Assembly: GCF_030758345.1 (NCBI RefSeq)
Contig: NZ_JAVAMO010000001.1
Span: forward strand, 992,001-1,056,000
DNA: 64,000 bases
Direction of reading: 5' to 3'
Source: Ruegeria discodermiae
GTDB taxonomy: Bacteria > Pseudomonadota > Alphaproteobacteria > Rhodobacterales > Rhodobacteraceae
The translations under genes and the position numbers were made by a program. This document shows positions 33,134 through 42,879 of the stretch, piece after piece (within the stretch, counting starts at the first letter, position 1; each line of letters begins with the position of its first letter). The notes beneath the pieces are model-generated. The model was not told where the DNA came from. It saw only the letters and a list, made by a program, of their open reading frames with translations, and searched no databases.

Positions 33134-34624
33134 ATGAACGAGATCAGCAGCATCGATCAGGCGCAGATTCAGATCCAGAATGCGGAAACCATGCCGCATT
33201 CGGTGGAAGCCGAGCAGCAGCTTCTGGGCGCGATCCTGACCAATAACGACCTCTATGACCGGGTGGCGGCCATCATCGGGCCCGAGCATTTCTATGACCC
33301 GGTCCATGCCCGCATCTTCGAAGTCGCCTCGGCCCGCATCGCCAAGAACGCGCTGGCCTCGCCGGTCACGCTGAAATCCTTCATGGCCGATGATGAGGGC
33401 CTGAAAGAGCTGGGCGGCGCCACCTATCTGATCAACCTCGCCGGGGCCTCGATCAGCGCCTTTGCGGTGCACGACTATGCCCAGATGATCTATGATCTGG
33501 CGATCCGGCGCGAACTCATTGGGCTGGGGCGCGAGATCTCGGACAAGGCGGCGCGGGTCGATGTGGCCAGCGAGCCCAAAGAGCAGATCGTCGAGGCCGA
33601 GCAGAAACTCTATCAGCTATCCGAGCAGGGCCAGACCGAACAGGGGTTCAAATCCTTCCTCAAGGCCGTCACCGAAGCCGTGAACGTCACCAACGAAGCC
33701 TATCAGCGTGGCGGCGGCATGGCGGGCCTCTCGACCGGTCTGGCCGACCTGGACAAGCAATTGGGCGGCTTGCATCCCTCGGACCTGATCATTCTGGCGG
33801 GGCGACCCTCGATGGGAAAAACCTCACTGGCGACCAACGTGGCCTTCAACGTGGCCAAGGCCTATAAGCGCGGGACCAAGCCCGATGGCACCGAAGGCGC
33901 GGTTGATGGCGGTGTGGTCGGGTTCTTCTCGCTGGAGATGAGCGCCGAACAGCTTGCGGGGCGGATTCTGGCGGAGGCCTCGGAAATCTCGTCCCATAAG
34001 ATCCGGCAGGGTGACATGACGGAATCCGAGTTCCGCCGCTTCGTCAACGCCGCCAAGGATCTGGAAGCCTGCCCGCTGTTCATCGACGACACTCCTGCCC
34101 TGCCCATCGCCCAGCTTGCGGCGCGGGCGCGGCGGCTGAAGAGGACCCATGGTCTGGACCTGCTGGTGATCGACTATCTACAGCTCTGCCGGGGCATGGC
34201 CGACAACCGCGTCAACGAAATCGCCGAGATTTCCATGGGCATGAAGGCCATCGCCAAAGAGCTACAAATCCCGGTGGTCGCCCTGTCCCAGCTGTCCCGT
34301 CAGGTCGAAAACCGCGACGACAAGCGCCCGCAGCTCAGCGACCTGCGGGAATCGGGCTCGATCGAGCAGGACGCCGACGTGGTGATGTTCGTGTTCCGCG
34401 AGGAATACTACAAGGAACGCGAGAAACCCGGCGATCATGAGCTCGACAAGATGGAAGAGTGGAAAACCGCGATGGAACACCTGCATGGCAAGGCCGAGGT
34501 GATCGTGGGCAAGCAGCGCCACGGCCCCATCGGCACGGTTGAACTCAGCTTCGAGGCGCAATTCACCCGCTTTGGTAATCTGGTCAAACCCTGGCAGCAG
34601 GGGATCGAAGACATGGGCCACTGA
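33134..34624 (+). CDS. dnaB: Replicative DNA helicase
   Basis: A 496-residue hexameric helicase that unwinds DNA at the fork. An N-terminal primase-binding domain (MPHSVEAEQQLLGAILTNND, residues 20-39) and a RecA-like domain with Walker A LAGRPSMGKTSLA near residue 223, Walker B LLVIDYLQL near 345 and the arginine finger stretch NRDDKRPQLSDLRESG. The start at 33134 (MNEISS) was preferred over 33047 because the upstream 29 codons hold the DnaA-box DNA and do not look like protein. Its stop overlaps the FosA-like gene start (TGATG). Confidence 0.96.
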   Translation: MNEISSIDQAQIQIQNAETMPHSVEAEQQLLGAILTNNDLYDRVAAIIGPEHFYDPVHARIFEVASARIAKNALASPVTLKSFMADDEGLKELGGATYLINLAGASISAFAVHDYAQMIYDLAIRRELIGLGREISDKAARVDVASEPKEQIVEAEQKLYQLSEQGQTEQGFKSFLKAVTEAVNVTNEAYQRGGGMAGLSTGLADLDKQLGGLHPSDLIILAGRPSMGKTSLATNVAFNVAKAYKRGTKPDGTEGAVDGGVVGFFSLEMSAEQLAGRILAEASEISSHKIRQGDMTESEFRRFVNAAKDLEACPLFIDDTPALPIAQLAARARRLKRTHGLDLLVIDYLQLCRGMADNRVNEIAEISMGMKAIAKELQIPVVALSQLSRQVENRDDKRPQLSDLRESGSIEQDADVVMFVFREEYYKEREKPGDHELDKMEEWKTAMEHLHGKAEVIVGKQRHGPIGTVELSFEAQFTRFGNLVKPWQQGIEDMGH

Positions 34625-35052
34625 TGCCCCGCATTCGAGGGATCAACCATGTCACGCTGGTGTGTTCCGGTCTCGATCGCTCCTGCACTTATTACTGCGA
34701 CATTCTGGGGGCACAGCCCCGCGCCCGTTGGGCCACCGGGGCCTATCTGGAACTGGGCGCGTTGTGGTTGTGTCTTGAGCTGGGCACACCCGATAGCCGC
34801 GCCGATGACACGCATCTGGCGCTGGATTGCGATGCGTCTGACTACAACGCTTTGGCCGCGCGTATCACAGCGGCCAGCGCGCAATGGAAAGAGAACGGGT
34901 CCGAAGTGGCCTCGCTGTATTTCCTTGATCCTGATGGTCACAAGCTGGAACTGCATGTCGGTGATCTGTGCACCCGGCTTGTCGCCTATCAGGGCCGAGA
35001 CGATGTGGAGATTTTCCCGCCTCCTGTTTCCGGGGCGGAAACGGCAAGCTAG
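34624..35052 (+). CDS. FosA-like glyoxalase-fold (VOC) metalloprotein
   Basis: A 142-residue single VOC domain. It has the glutathione-transferase-like FosA pattern: metal ligands His9 in INHVTLVCS, His in DDTHLALD and Glu in FLDPDGHKLELHVGDL, plus YLELGALWLCLELG. FosA opens the epoxide of fosfomycin with glutathione. Related proteins serve other roles, so resistance is not assured. It is translationally coupled to dnaB, an unusual partner, and lies before alr. Confidence 0.8.
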   Translation: MPRIRGINHVTLVCSGLDRSCTYYCDILGAQPRARWATGAYLELGALWLCLELGTPDSRADDTHLALDCDASDYNALAARITAASAQWKENGSEVASLYFLDPDGHKLELHVGDLCTRLVAYQGRDDVEIFPPPVSGAETAS

Positions 35053-35138
35053 ACTTTGCCACCGTCTCTGCGTAAACCCGCCCGACTGCGGGGATTTCTG
35101 ACTTGACCTGCCCTGCCTCCATGTCATGAACAGGGCCC

Positions 35139-36173
35139 ATGAGCACATCACATCTGACAATCGACCTGACCGCGCTGGCCGACAACTGGAAAGCGCTGGA
35201 CGCCAGAAACAGCAGCGAGACCGGGGCCGTGGTCAAGGCGGACGGTTATGGGCTGGGTGCGGGCCGTGTCGCCAAGGCGCTGGCGCAAGCCGGTGCGCGG
35301 CAGTTCTTTGTTGCGGTTGCCGAAGAAGGCGCCGCAGTGCGCGAGGCGCTGGGGGACGGGCCGGTCATCTCGGTCTTTTCGGGCCATATGCCGGGCGATT
35401 CCGCACTGTTGCGCGACAACAAGCTGGTGCCGATGATCAATTCGGTCGAACAGATGCTGCGCCATGCCCGCGAGTTGGGCGGCCACCCGTTTGGCATCCA
35501 GCTCGATACCGGCATGAACCGGCTGGGGCTGGAGCCGCATGAATGGGCCGCGCTCAAGGATGTGGCCCTGCGCCAGCAGCCCACGCTGATCATGTCGCAT
35601 CTGGCCTGCGCCGACGATCCGCACCACGATATGAGCGCGCAACAATTGCAGGTTTTTAAAGAGATAACGGATGAGCTTCAGGTTCCACGCTCGCTGGCCG
35701 CCACCGGTGGCCTGCTGCTTGGGCCGGACTATCATTTCGACCTCTGCCGGCCCGGTGTCGGGCTCTATGGGGGCGAGCCGTTTGACGAGGCAAAGGCGGT
35801 TGTCACGCTTGATCTGCTGGTGATTCAGGTGCGCACGGTCGAAGAAGGCGAGACCGTGGGCTATGGCAATGCCTGGACCGCACCACGCAAATCCCGCATC
35901 GCCACCGTCTCGGCCGGATATGCGGACGGGCTGCATCGCGCGCTTGGCTCCGGCATCGACCTGTTCCACGGCACCCAGACCTGCCCCGTTGTCGGCCGTG
36001 TGTCGATGGACCTGATCACGGTCGACATCACCGATCTGGAAAAAACGCCCGAAAACCTGCAGATCCTGAACCGGTTGCAGACGGTGGATGATCTGGCCGA
36101 AGCCGCCGGGACAATCGGCTATGAAATCCTGACCTCGCTGGGTAACAGATACCGCCGGAGCTATATTACATGA
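35139..36173 (+). CDS. alr: Alanine racemase
   Basis: A 344-residue PLP enzyme that makes D-alanine for peptidoglycan. The PLP lysine lies in [16 protein letters not shown] near residue 35, the catalytic tyrosine region in [15 protein letters not shown] near 252, and the substrate-side [10 protein letters not shown] in the C-terminal domain. The stop overlaps the mlaE start (ATGA), joining cell wall and lipid transport genes in one transcript. Confidence 0.95.
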   Translation: MSTSHLTIDLTALADNWKALDARNSSETGAVVKADGYGLGAGRVAKALAQAGARQFFVAVAEEGAAVREALGDGPVISVFSGHMPGDSALLRDNKLVPMINSVEQMLRHARELGGHPFGIQLDTGMNRLGLEPHEWAALKDVALRQQPTLIMSHLACADDPHHDMSAQQLQVFKEITDELQVPRSLAATGGLLLGPDYHFDLCRPGVGLYGGEPFDEAKAVVTLDLLVIQVRTVEEGETVGYGNAWTAPRKSRIATVSAGYADGLHRALGSGIDLFHGTQTCPVVGRVSMDLITVDITDLEKTPENLQILNRLQTVDDLAEAAGTIGYEILTSLGNRYRRSYIT

Positions 36174-36952
36174 ACCTTCTGGCACCCTTGGGCTGGCTCG
36201 GACGCATCACGTTCGAATTGCTGAGCATGTTCGGAGCCGTGTCGCTTTTTGCGGCCCGCGCCATCAGCCATATCTTCCGCCCGCCCTATTATCCGCGCGA
36301 ATTGATGATCTCGCTGCTCAATGTCGGATGGTTGTCGCTGCCCGTGGTGGGCCTGACCGCGATCTTTACCGGTGGCGCGCTGGCGCTGCAAATCTATGCA
36401 GGTGGCGCGCGCTTCAATGCCGAGGCCGTGGTGCCGCAGATCGTCGCCATCGGCATGGTGCGCGAACTTGGCCCGGTTCTGGTCGGTCTGATGATCGCGG
36501 CGCGCGTTACCTCGTCGATTGCCGCCGAGATTGCGACAATGAAAGTGACCGAGCAGATCGACGCTCTGGTGACGCTGTCGACCAACCCGATGAAATACCT
36601 CGTCGCGCCCCGCGTGCTGGCGGCGCTGATCACCGTGCCGGTTCTGGTCGGCATCGGCGACATCATCGGTATCGCGGGCGGTTATACCGTCGCGGTGCAG
36701 AATCTGGGCTTTAACCCCGCCGCCTATCTGCGCAATACCGTTGACTTTTTGGAGATGCGCGACATCGTCTCCTCCCTCGTCAAAGGCGCGGCCTTTGGCG
36801 GCATCGCGGCGGTGATGGGCTGCTATTACGGCATGAATTCGGGTCGCGGTGCGCAGGGTGTGGGCCGGGCCACCAAAAGCTCGGTCGAGTCGGCGGCGAT
36901 CCTGATTCTGGCAGCCAACTTTGTTCTCACGGGGGTGTTCTTTTCGCTATGA
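36170..36952 (+). CDS. mlaE: MlaE-family phospholipid transport permease
   Basis: A 260-residue inner-membrane permease of the Mla ABC system that keeps outer-membrane lipid asymmetry. Family motifs are [41 protein letters not shown] near residue 96, and [13 protein letters not shown] near 120. About six hydrophobic segments. It is followed by mlaF with a 4-bp overlap; mlaD, mlaB and mlaC are not adjacent. Confidence 0.95.
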   Translation: MNLLAPLGWLGRITFELLSMFGAVSLFAARAISHIFRPPYYPRELMISLLNVGWLSLPVVGLTAIFTGGALALQIYAGGARFNAEAVVPQIVAIGMVRELGPVLVGLMIAARVTSSIAAEIATMKVTEQIDALVTLSTNPMKYLVAPRVLAALITVPVLVGIGDIIGIAGGYTVAVQNLGFNPAAYLRNTVDFLEMRDIVSSLVKGAAFGGIAAVMGCYYGMNSGRGAQGVGRATKSSVESAAILILAANFVLTGVFFSL

Positions 36953-37695
36953 TCCTGATGGAGAACGTTCAGAAGTCCTTTGATGATAACCACGTGCTGC
37001 GCGGCATGAACCTAGAGATCCCCAAGGGCACCTCGATGGTGATCATCGGCGGGTCGGGCACCGGCAAGTCGGTGGGGCTGAAATGCATCCTCGGCCTGAT
37101 CAAACCCGATGCGGGCCGCATCATGGTTGATGGCAAAGACGCCTCAAAAGGCGACCGCGACAAGTTTCTGGCGCGCTTCGGGATGCTGTTTCAGGGCGGC
37201 GCGCTGTTTGACTCCCTGCCGGTCTGGCAAAACGTCGCCTTCCGCCTGCTGCGCGGCTCGCTGAAACGGCCTGTCGAGGAAGCCCGCGAGATCGCCATCG
37301 AGAAATTGCGCCGCGTCGGGCTGAAATCCGATGTGGCCGACCGCTTCCCGGCAGAACTGTCAGGCGGGATGCAGAAACGCGTGGGCCTTGCCCGCGCCAT
37401 CGCCGCCGAGCCCGAGATCATCTTTTTCGACGAGCCGACCACCGGCCTTGACCCGATCATGTCCGGCGTCATCAACGACTTGATCCGCGAGATCGTGGTC
37501 GAGATGGGGGCGACGGCCATGACCATCACCCATGACATGTCCTCAGTCCGCGCCATCGCCGACAATGTGGCCATGCTGCATGACGGGGTGATTCAGTGGA
37601 CCGGACCCGTGAGCCAGATGGACAGCTCCAGCGATCCCTATCTGGAACAGTTCATCACCGGTAGCGCCGAGGGGCCGATTGAGGCGGTGCGGTGA
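36949..37695 (+). CDS. mlaF: MlaF-family phospholipid transport ATPase
   Basis: A 248-residue ABC ATPase: Walker A IIGGSGTGKSVGLK near residue 32, signature LSGGMQKRVGLARAIA near 136, Walker B EIIFFDEPTTGLDP near 156 and switch histidine in TITHDMSS. It drives MlaE. Start and stop overlap its neighbours by 4 bp. A GTG-started small membrane protein gene follows in the same run. Confidence 0.96.
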   Translation: MILMENVQKSFDDNHVLRGMNLEIPKGTSMVIIGGSGTGKSVGLKCILGLIKPDAGRIMVDGKDASKGDRDKFLARFGMLFQGGALFDSLPVWQNVAFRLLRGSLKRPVEEAREIAIEKLRRVGLKSDVADRFPAELSGGMQKRVGLARAIAAEPEIIFFDEPTTGLDPIMSGVINDLIREIVVEMGATAMTITHDMSSVRAIADNVAMLHDGVIQWTGPVSQMDSSSDPYLEQFITGSAEGPIEAVR

Positions 37696-38075
37696 GTCTA
37701 TCGAGCGCGATTGTCAGTTTTCAGATCATAGCTCTGATTTCGACACTCTCGATAACGTTTTGTGGGCAAAGCAGACTTGGAACCGCGCCTCAATTCCGTC
37801 GCATCAAAGCCCTAGCAGCTTTGGTTTTGATGCTGGGCATCGTGACTTTCATAGTTCACCTAACGATGCCGGATCACTCTTCGAAGATACGAGACGGCTT
37901 TGCGATCACGGCCTCGGGTCTATGGGTTGTGACCTTGATCGTTTTTATGGCCAACCTGATGACTTTCGAGTGGCGTGGACTTTGGTTTTTGTCGGCAACA
38001 CTTTGCATAGTTTTGAACTTTCTGGCTGCGATAAGCTTGTTCTTCTATGCTGTGATACTTGTGCTAGGCGACTAA
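37692..38075 (+). CDS. Small four-helix membrane protein of unknown function
   Basis: A 127-residue hydrophobic protein with four predicted helices, such as IIALISTLSITF and AITASGLWVVTLIVFMANL. The GTG start overlaps the mlaF stop (GTGA). Its codon use is less GC-rich than the flanking genes, suggesting recent gain or weak selection. No family is recognised. Confidence 0.6.
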   Translation: MSLSSAIVSFQIIALISTLSITFCGQSRLGTAPQFRRIKALAALVLMLGIVTFIVHLTMPDHSSKIRDGFAITASGLWVVTLIVFMANLMTFEWRGLWFLSATLCIVLNFLAAISLFFYAVILVLGD

Positions 38076-38124
38076 AGTGGCTTGCCTCTCGCGCACTCCC
38101 TACGTTTCCACCCAGGAACTTTGA

Positions 38125-38601
38125 GTGAGCCAAGCAAATAGGTACTTCTTGATACTCCGCCTCCTCACCCTCGCCCTCCTGATCCTCTACCCCATCGCGT
38201 GGTTCGCGCCCCTGATGCGGGCGGGGTTGCTGCCGATCTTCGGGCTCAGCGAGATCAGCGTGATCACCGGGTTGCAGGCGCTTTGGGGGACGGATGTGTT
38301 CCTCGCCCTGCTCGTCACCTTCCTTGCGATCTTTGCGCCCTATCTCAAGACGCTCGGCCTCGTGCTGGTGCAATGGGACCTGCTGGACCGCCGCCTTTTG
38401 CCCGCGCTGCACGTGCTGGGAAAACTGGCGATGGGCGATATTTTCCTGGCCGCGGTCTACATAAGTGTTGTCAAGTCCATTGGTGTCGGAACCATCGAAA
38501 CGGCCTGGGGACTCTACCTGTTCACCGCCTGCATCCTGGCCTCACTGTTGCTGGGATATCTCACCGAAAACACGCTCAAGCGCGGTCACCACAGCGTGTA
38601 A
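38125..38601 (+). CDS. PqiA-like (paraquat-inducible protein A domain) membrane protein
   Basis: A 158-residue protein with four helices that looks like one PqiA domain without the N-terminal zinc-ribbon, as in many alphaproteobacteria. Marks are FGLSEISVITGLQALW near residue 38, ALHVLGKLAMGDIFLAAVYIS near 93 and YLFTACILASLLLG near 130. PqiA acts with MCE-domain proteins in lipid traffic, which fits the upstream mlaE-mlaF genes. The GTG start is at 38125. Confidence 0.8.
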   Translation: MSQANRYFLILRLLTLALLILYPIAWFAPLMRAGLLPIFGLSEISVITGLQALWGTDVFLALLVTFLAIFAPYLKTLGLVLVQWDLLDRRLLPALHVLGKLAMGDIFLAAVYISVVKSIGVGTIETAWGLYLFTACILASLLLGYLTENTLKRGHHSV

Positions 38602-38749
38602 TTGCTTGAAAACCAATATCTGTGTATCATCTTTGATATTGAGGCCAGAGCTATTGTGCATGGGTGAACCATGCGGACGGTGCTGGGAATATAGTTGAGC
38701 GCTTTTCCGCCGGTTCATCAGAGATTGATGAGGGTGGAGAGTTTTTGCC

Positions 38750-39514
38750 ATGTTGGCGTTGCGTTCAATATTATTCCAGAGTCAGGAGCTGCTGACGCGT
38801 CTGACAATTTTCACTATCTGTGCAGGTGCAGTTCTGAGCGTCGGGTTGACCCTGCTTTCGGCTATGGGCGTGCTGCCCTGGCTGTCACTTTCGGCGGGGG
38901 TTGGGGACACGATGTCGCCGCTGGCCGGTCCGATTGCCCAGATCGCGCTGACCTGTCTGATCCTGATGCTGGCCTTCTACCTGCCCGCCAATGCGCGGAT
39001 CATGGCGCTGGAGCGCTCGCATCGCAATTTTGCCATCAACATGAACGATGTGGCCAACGCCTATCACGCCGCCCATTCGGCGGATCGCGAGGGCTACTTC
39101 AACCTGTCCTCAGAATTTGACGCGGTGAAAGAGCGGCTGGCCTTCATGCGCGAGCATCCCGATCTGGAGGATCTTGAACCGGATGTTCTGGAACTGGCCG
39201 CGCAGATGAGTCAGATCAGCCGCGAACTGGCCCGCATCTATTCCGACGACAAGGTCGCCCGCGCCAAGGGCTTCCTGCTGCAGCGCCAGGAAGAGCTGGA
39301 GCGGTTCAACAAGCGGGTGGGCGATGCCAAGATCGTCCTGCAGGAGATGCGGCAATGGCACCACGAGATCGAGATCGAGGAATCGGTGGCACGGTCGCAA
39401 CTGGCCCGTATCCGCGAAGAGATGTTCGAGCTACTGCCCGAACTTGCGGTCTCACAAAATGCCGAAGATGGTGACAATATCCTGCCCCTGCAGCCGGGGC
39501 GCGCCGCCGAGTGA
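38750..39514 (+). CDS. Membrane-anchored coiled-coil protein
   Basis: A 254-residue protein with two N-terminal helices (TIFTICAGAVLSVGLTLLSAM near 20-40 and PIAQIALTCLILMLAFYL near 62-79) followed by a long charged, helical and likely coiled-coil domain (about 95-235). Similar proteins in this family of bacteria are sometimes annotated as DNA repair proteins, but I see no motif supporting that. Function unknown. Confidence 0.65.
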   Translation: MLALRSILFQSQELLTRLTIFTICAGAVLSVGLTLLSAMGVLPWLSLSAGVGDTMSPLAGPIAQIALTCLILMLAFYLPANARIMALERSHRNFAINMNDVANAYHAAHSADREGYFNLSSEFDAVKERLAFMREHPDLEDLEPDVLELAAQMSQISRELARIYSDDKVARAKGFLLQRQEELERFNKRVGDAKIVLQEMRQWHHEIEIEESVARSQLARIREEMFELLPELAVSQNAEDGDNILPLQPGRAAE

Positions 39515-39613
39515 CGTCGCTCCGCGCCGAACCCGCAGGATGCTTGCCTTGGCACCCCCACTGTTGTCAGACACCGGCGGCGGCGATAGCCTGAGGTTTT
39601 CAAGAGCTATTCG

Positions 39614-41353
39614 ATGCCGCGCAAGGTCTATATCAGCAAGCGCAAGCCCCCCGATACCTCGGCGGTCGACCGGATCAATGAGCTGTCCAAGATCGCGCGC
39701 ACCAGTTGGTTCGGGCTGTTGGCCTATCTGGCTTTTGCGGGCGTTACCCTACTGGGCGTGCAGGACGCGGATTTCTTTATCGACAGCCGGCAGACCGCGC
39801 TACCACTCATCGGGGTCGAGATTCCGACGCGCGATTTCTTTGTCTTCGGTCCGATCCTCGGCACCGCGCTCGTTGTCTACCTGCATCTCTACCTGCTGAA
39901 ACTGTGGGAGGCGCTGGCCACCGCCCCACCACGCCCCAAAGGAGAGGCGCTGTCGCTGCAGGTGACGCCCTGGCTGATCAACGATCTGGGTCTGGCCCTG
40001 CGCCGAGATGGCGCGTTCCACCGCCGCCCGATGGATTGGCTGTCGCATCTGGTGACTTTTTTGCTGGTCTTTGCCATCGGGCCCATCGTGACGGGCTATT
40101 TCTGGGTGCGCTACTGGCCCGCCCATGAGCTTGGCTACTCGATCCTCAACGCGCTCTTGTTCACGCTGACCACAATGACTATGCTGTCGAGCCTTTTCAC
40201 TGCCGTCACCCGACTGCGCTATGGCATGACCTATCGCGGCGGCTGGTGGCACCTGCTGGCACTTGTGCCGACTCTGGCGATCGCCGTACCGACCATCGCG
40301 CTGACCATCGCAAAGACCGACGGCCCCGAAAGCCTTGGCCCATTTCGCGGCGTGACCGAATGGGCCTATGACCGAACCAACAAGGCCCTTGTTGCCATCA
40401 GCCCATTACACAGGCCTCACCCCGCAGGCTACCCTCTCCGGATCGCGCGCGCGGACTTGCGCGAGGTCGTGTTTACCCCGCTTCCCGATGACTGGTTGGC
40501 CCATGAGGTACATCGACGGCAGTTCCGCGTGGACTGGTGCGCCCGGCAAGGGCTTGATCCCGAAACCTGCGGCAGAGCGAGCGAAGATGGAGGTCTCGAC
40601 CGACACAACGAAACTGCACGTGCCAAATGGTGCGAAGAGAATCGCTATGATCCGGGCTTCCAATGTGATGACCACTTCAGCAGGCTGGAGGCTCGCTTTG
40701 CGGAGGCCTGGAAAACAGAACGCAGGGCAGCGCTGAGCGCCCTTGCAAGCTGGTCACCACGCAACAAGGACCTCCGCCATGCGGATTTGGCGCGCACAGT
40801 GATACTGGCGGCGGACCTGCGCGTGGCGCAAATGCAGGGGGCGGTCCTGCGCGAGGCGGAGATCCAAGGGGCGGACCTGCGCGCGGCGGAGATGCAGGGG
40901 GCGGACCTGAGCGAGGCGGAGATCCTGGGAGCGGACCTGAGCTTTGCGGACATGCGGGGGGCGGATTGGGCGGGTGGCACATCGGCCGCACTCGCCCAAT
41001 CCGCAGATATCAGGGGAAGTGACAGCCTGACGCAAGTCCGCCTTTCGTCGCTGATTGGCGACGCGCGCACGCTGTTGCCCGACACACCTGATCCGGGGAC
41101 GGGGCAGCCCCTATTCATTCCCTCCTGCTGGGTCAGTGAGCCCGAAGGCTGGTCGGTACTTGTTGAGAACCTGAGCCCCTCCGGCTTCTCGGAGGATGAT
41201 ATGCGCGCCGACTTCCTCTGCAAACCCGGCACCCGCCCCCAGAAGACCGGAACGCCCTGGCCCGTGGACCAGCCGCCACCGTGGGAGAGTGATCCGAACT
41301 GGCAACCCGAAGACCGAGGGCCGGTGGCCCAAGATGCGCCGGACGCGGACTGA
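39614..41353 (+). CDS. Membrane protein with pentapeptide repeats
   Basis: A 579-residue protein. The N-terminal 250 residues contain about five membrane helices (WFGLLAYLAFAGVTLLGV, FFVFGPILGTALVVYLHLYL, and others). A soluble region follows, then about ten pentapeptide units of the type A(D/E)L(R/S)xA near residues 390-455, such as GADLRAAEMQGADLSEAEI, which form a right-handed beta helix, and a C-terminal tail of about 110 residues. Such membrane-plus-pentapeptide proteins occur as signalling or scaffold proteins. No partner is clear. It precedes radA. Confidence 0.78.
   Translation: MPRKVYISKRKPPDTSAVDRINELSKIARTSWFGLLAYLAFAGVTLLGVQDADFFIDSRQTALPLIGVEIPTRDFFVFGPILGTALVVYLHLYLLKLWEALATAPPRPKGEALSLQVTPWLINDLGLALRRDGAFHRRPMDWLSHLVTFLLVFAIGPIVTGYFWVRYWPAHELGYSILNALLFTLTTMTMLSSLFTAVTRLRYGMTYRGGWWHLLALVPTLAIAVPTIALTIAKTDGPESLGPFRGVTEWAYDRTNKALVAISPLHRPHPAGYPLRIARADLREVVFTPLPDDWLAHEVHRRQFRVDWCARQGLDPETCGRASEDGGLDRHNETARAKWCEENRYDPGFQCDDHFSRLEARFAEAWKTERRAALSALASWSPRNKDLRHADLARTVILAADLRVAQMQGAVLREAEIQGADLRAAEMQGADLSEAEILGADLSFADMRGADWAGGTSAALAQSADIRGSDSLTQVRLSSLIGDARTLLPDTPDPGTGQPLFIPSCWVSEPEGWSVLVENLSPSGFSEDDMRADFLCKPGTRPQKTGTPWPVDQPPPWESDPNWQPEDRGPVAQDAPDAD
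40781..40970 (+). repeat. Pentapeptide-repeat coding tandem repeat
   Basis: Roughly 30-bp imperfect units (two pentapeptides each) repeat about six times, differing mainly at third positions. They code the beta-helix segment of the membrane protein above and could vary in number. Confidence 0.7.
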
Positions 41354-41473
41354 CTGATCTCGGATCCATGCAAATCGGCTCAGGGGCATAAGTATCGCCC
41401 TCTGAATGCGGGGAACGAAACTGCCGCGCGATTGCCGGTTGTGACCGGGCGGCGGCTCGGGCACTAAGCCTCT

Positions 41474-42835
41474 ATGGCAAAGAAGACATTCTCCTGCTCG
41501 GCCTGTGGGGCGAGCTTTTCCAAATGGTCGGGGCGTTGCGAGGGCTGCGGTGCGTGGAACACGATCTCGCAGGATGCGGGGCTGTCTGCGGGTCCGCCCT
41601 CGAAATCGCTGGGCAATCGGCGCGGCTCGCCTGTGCAGCTGAGCGATCTGAGCACCGAGGAAGCGCCAACGCCGCGCACGCTCTGCGGGCTGGGCGAGTT
41701 GGACCGGGTGCTGGGCGGCGGGCTGGTACCTGCCTCGGCCATTCTGGTGGGCGGCGATCCCGGCATCGGCAAATCCACCCTGCTGTTGCAGGCGGCGGCG
41801 CAATTCGCGCGCTCGGGGCTGAAGACGATCTATGTCTCAGGCGAGGAAGCCTCAGCGCAGGTGCGGATGCGGGCGCAGCGGCTGGGCCTGACCGAAGCGC
41901 CAGTGAAACTGGCCGCCGAGACCAATCTGCGTGACATCCTGACCACGCTGGAAGCAGAGAAGCCTCAACTGGCGGTGATCGACTCGATCCAGACCATGTG
42001 GGCCGATAATGTGGACAGCGCGCCGGGCTCGGTCAGTCAGGTGCGCGCGGCGGCGCATGAACTGACCACCTTCGCCAAACGCCATGGCGTGTCGATCGTC
42101 ATGGTCGGCCATGTCACCAAGGAAGGCCAAATCGCCGGTCCCCGCGTGGTCGAGCATATGGTCGACACGGTGCTCTATTTCGAGGGCGAACGCGGCCATC
42201 AGTTCCGCATCCTGCGCGCGGTCAAGAATCGGTTTGGCGCGGCAGATGAGATCGGCGTCTTCGAGATGACCGGCGCGGGGCTGAGCGAGGTCACCAACCC
42301 CTCCGCCCTCTTCCTTAGCGAACGGGGCGAAACCAGCCCCGGCTCGGTGGTCTTTGCGGGGATCGAGGGCACGCGCCCAGTGTTGGTCGAGCTGCAGGCG
42401 CTGGTCGCCCCCTCGCCCCATTCACAGCCGCGCCGAACGGTGGTGGGCTGGGATGGCGGACGATTGGCGATGATTCTCGCGGTTTTGGAAGCGCGCTGCG
42501 GCATCCCCTTTGCCGGCCTCGACGTCTATCTGAACGTGGCGGGTGGTATGAAAATCAACGAACCTGCCGCTGATCTGGCCGTTGCCGCAGCGTTACTCAG
42601 CGCGCGCGAAGACGCCGCCTTGCCCGCCGATACGGTGGTTTTTGGCGAGATTTCCCTCTCTGGCGCGCTCAGACCGGCGGCACAGACAGAAAACAGGTTG
42701 AAAGAAGCGCAAAAACTTGGTTTCACCGCCGCGATTGCTCCGGCTGGTGGCAAGACGGGCACCGTTGCCGGTCTGCAACTCACCCGCCCCTCCGATCTGG
42801 CGGGGTTTGTTGGCGAAACCTTCGGAGCGGGTTAA
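41474..42835 (+). CDS. radA: DNA repair and recombination protein RadA/Sms
   Basis: A 453-residue RecA-related helicase used in branch migration. It has an N-terminal zinc finger (CSACGASFSKWSGRCEGC), Walker A VGGDPGIGKSTLL near residue 93, the RadA-only KNRFG motif (AVKNRFGAADEIG), and a C-terminal Lon-like domain (YLNVAGGMKINEPAADLAVA). cvpA follows after 45 bp. Confidence 0.96.
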   Translation: MAKKTFSCSACGASFSKWSGRCEGCGAWNTISQDAGLSAGPPSKSLGNRRGSPVQLSDLSTEEAPTPRTLCGLGELDRVLGGGLVPASAILVGGDPGIGKSTLLLQAAAQFARSGLKTIYVSGEEASAQVRMRAQRLGLTEAPVKLAAETNLRDILTTLEAEKPQLAVIDSIQTMWADNVDSAPGSVSQVRAAAHELTTFAKRHGVSIVMVGHVTKEGQIAGPRVVEHMVDTVLYFEGERGHQFRILRAVKNRFGAADEIGVFEMTGAGLSEVTNPSALFLSERGETSPGSVVFAGIEGTRPVLVELQALVAPSPHSQPRRTVVGWDGGRLAMILAVLEARCGIPFAGLDVYLNVAGGMKINEPAADLAVAAALLSAREDAALPADTVVFGEISLSGALRPAAQTENRLKEAQKLGFTAAIAPAGGKTGTVAGLQLTRPSDLAGFVGETFGAG

Positions 42836-42879
42836 GGTCGCCCGCAAACGGGCAGGAAACGAAAGAGCAGGCGCGCGCC

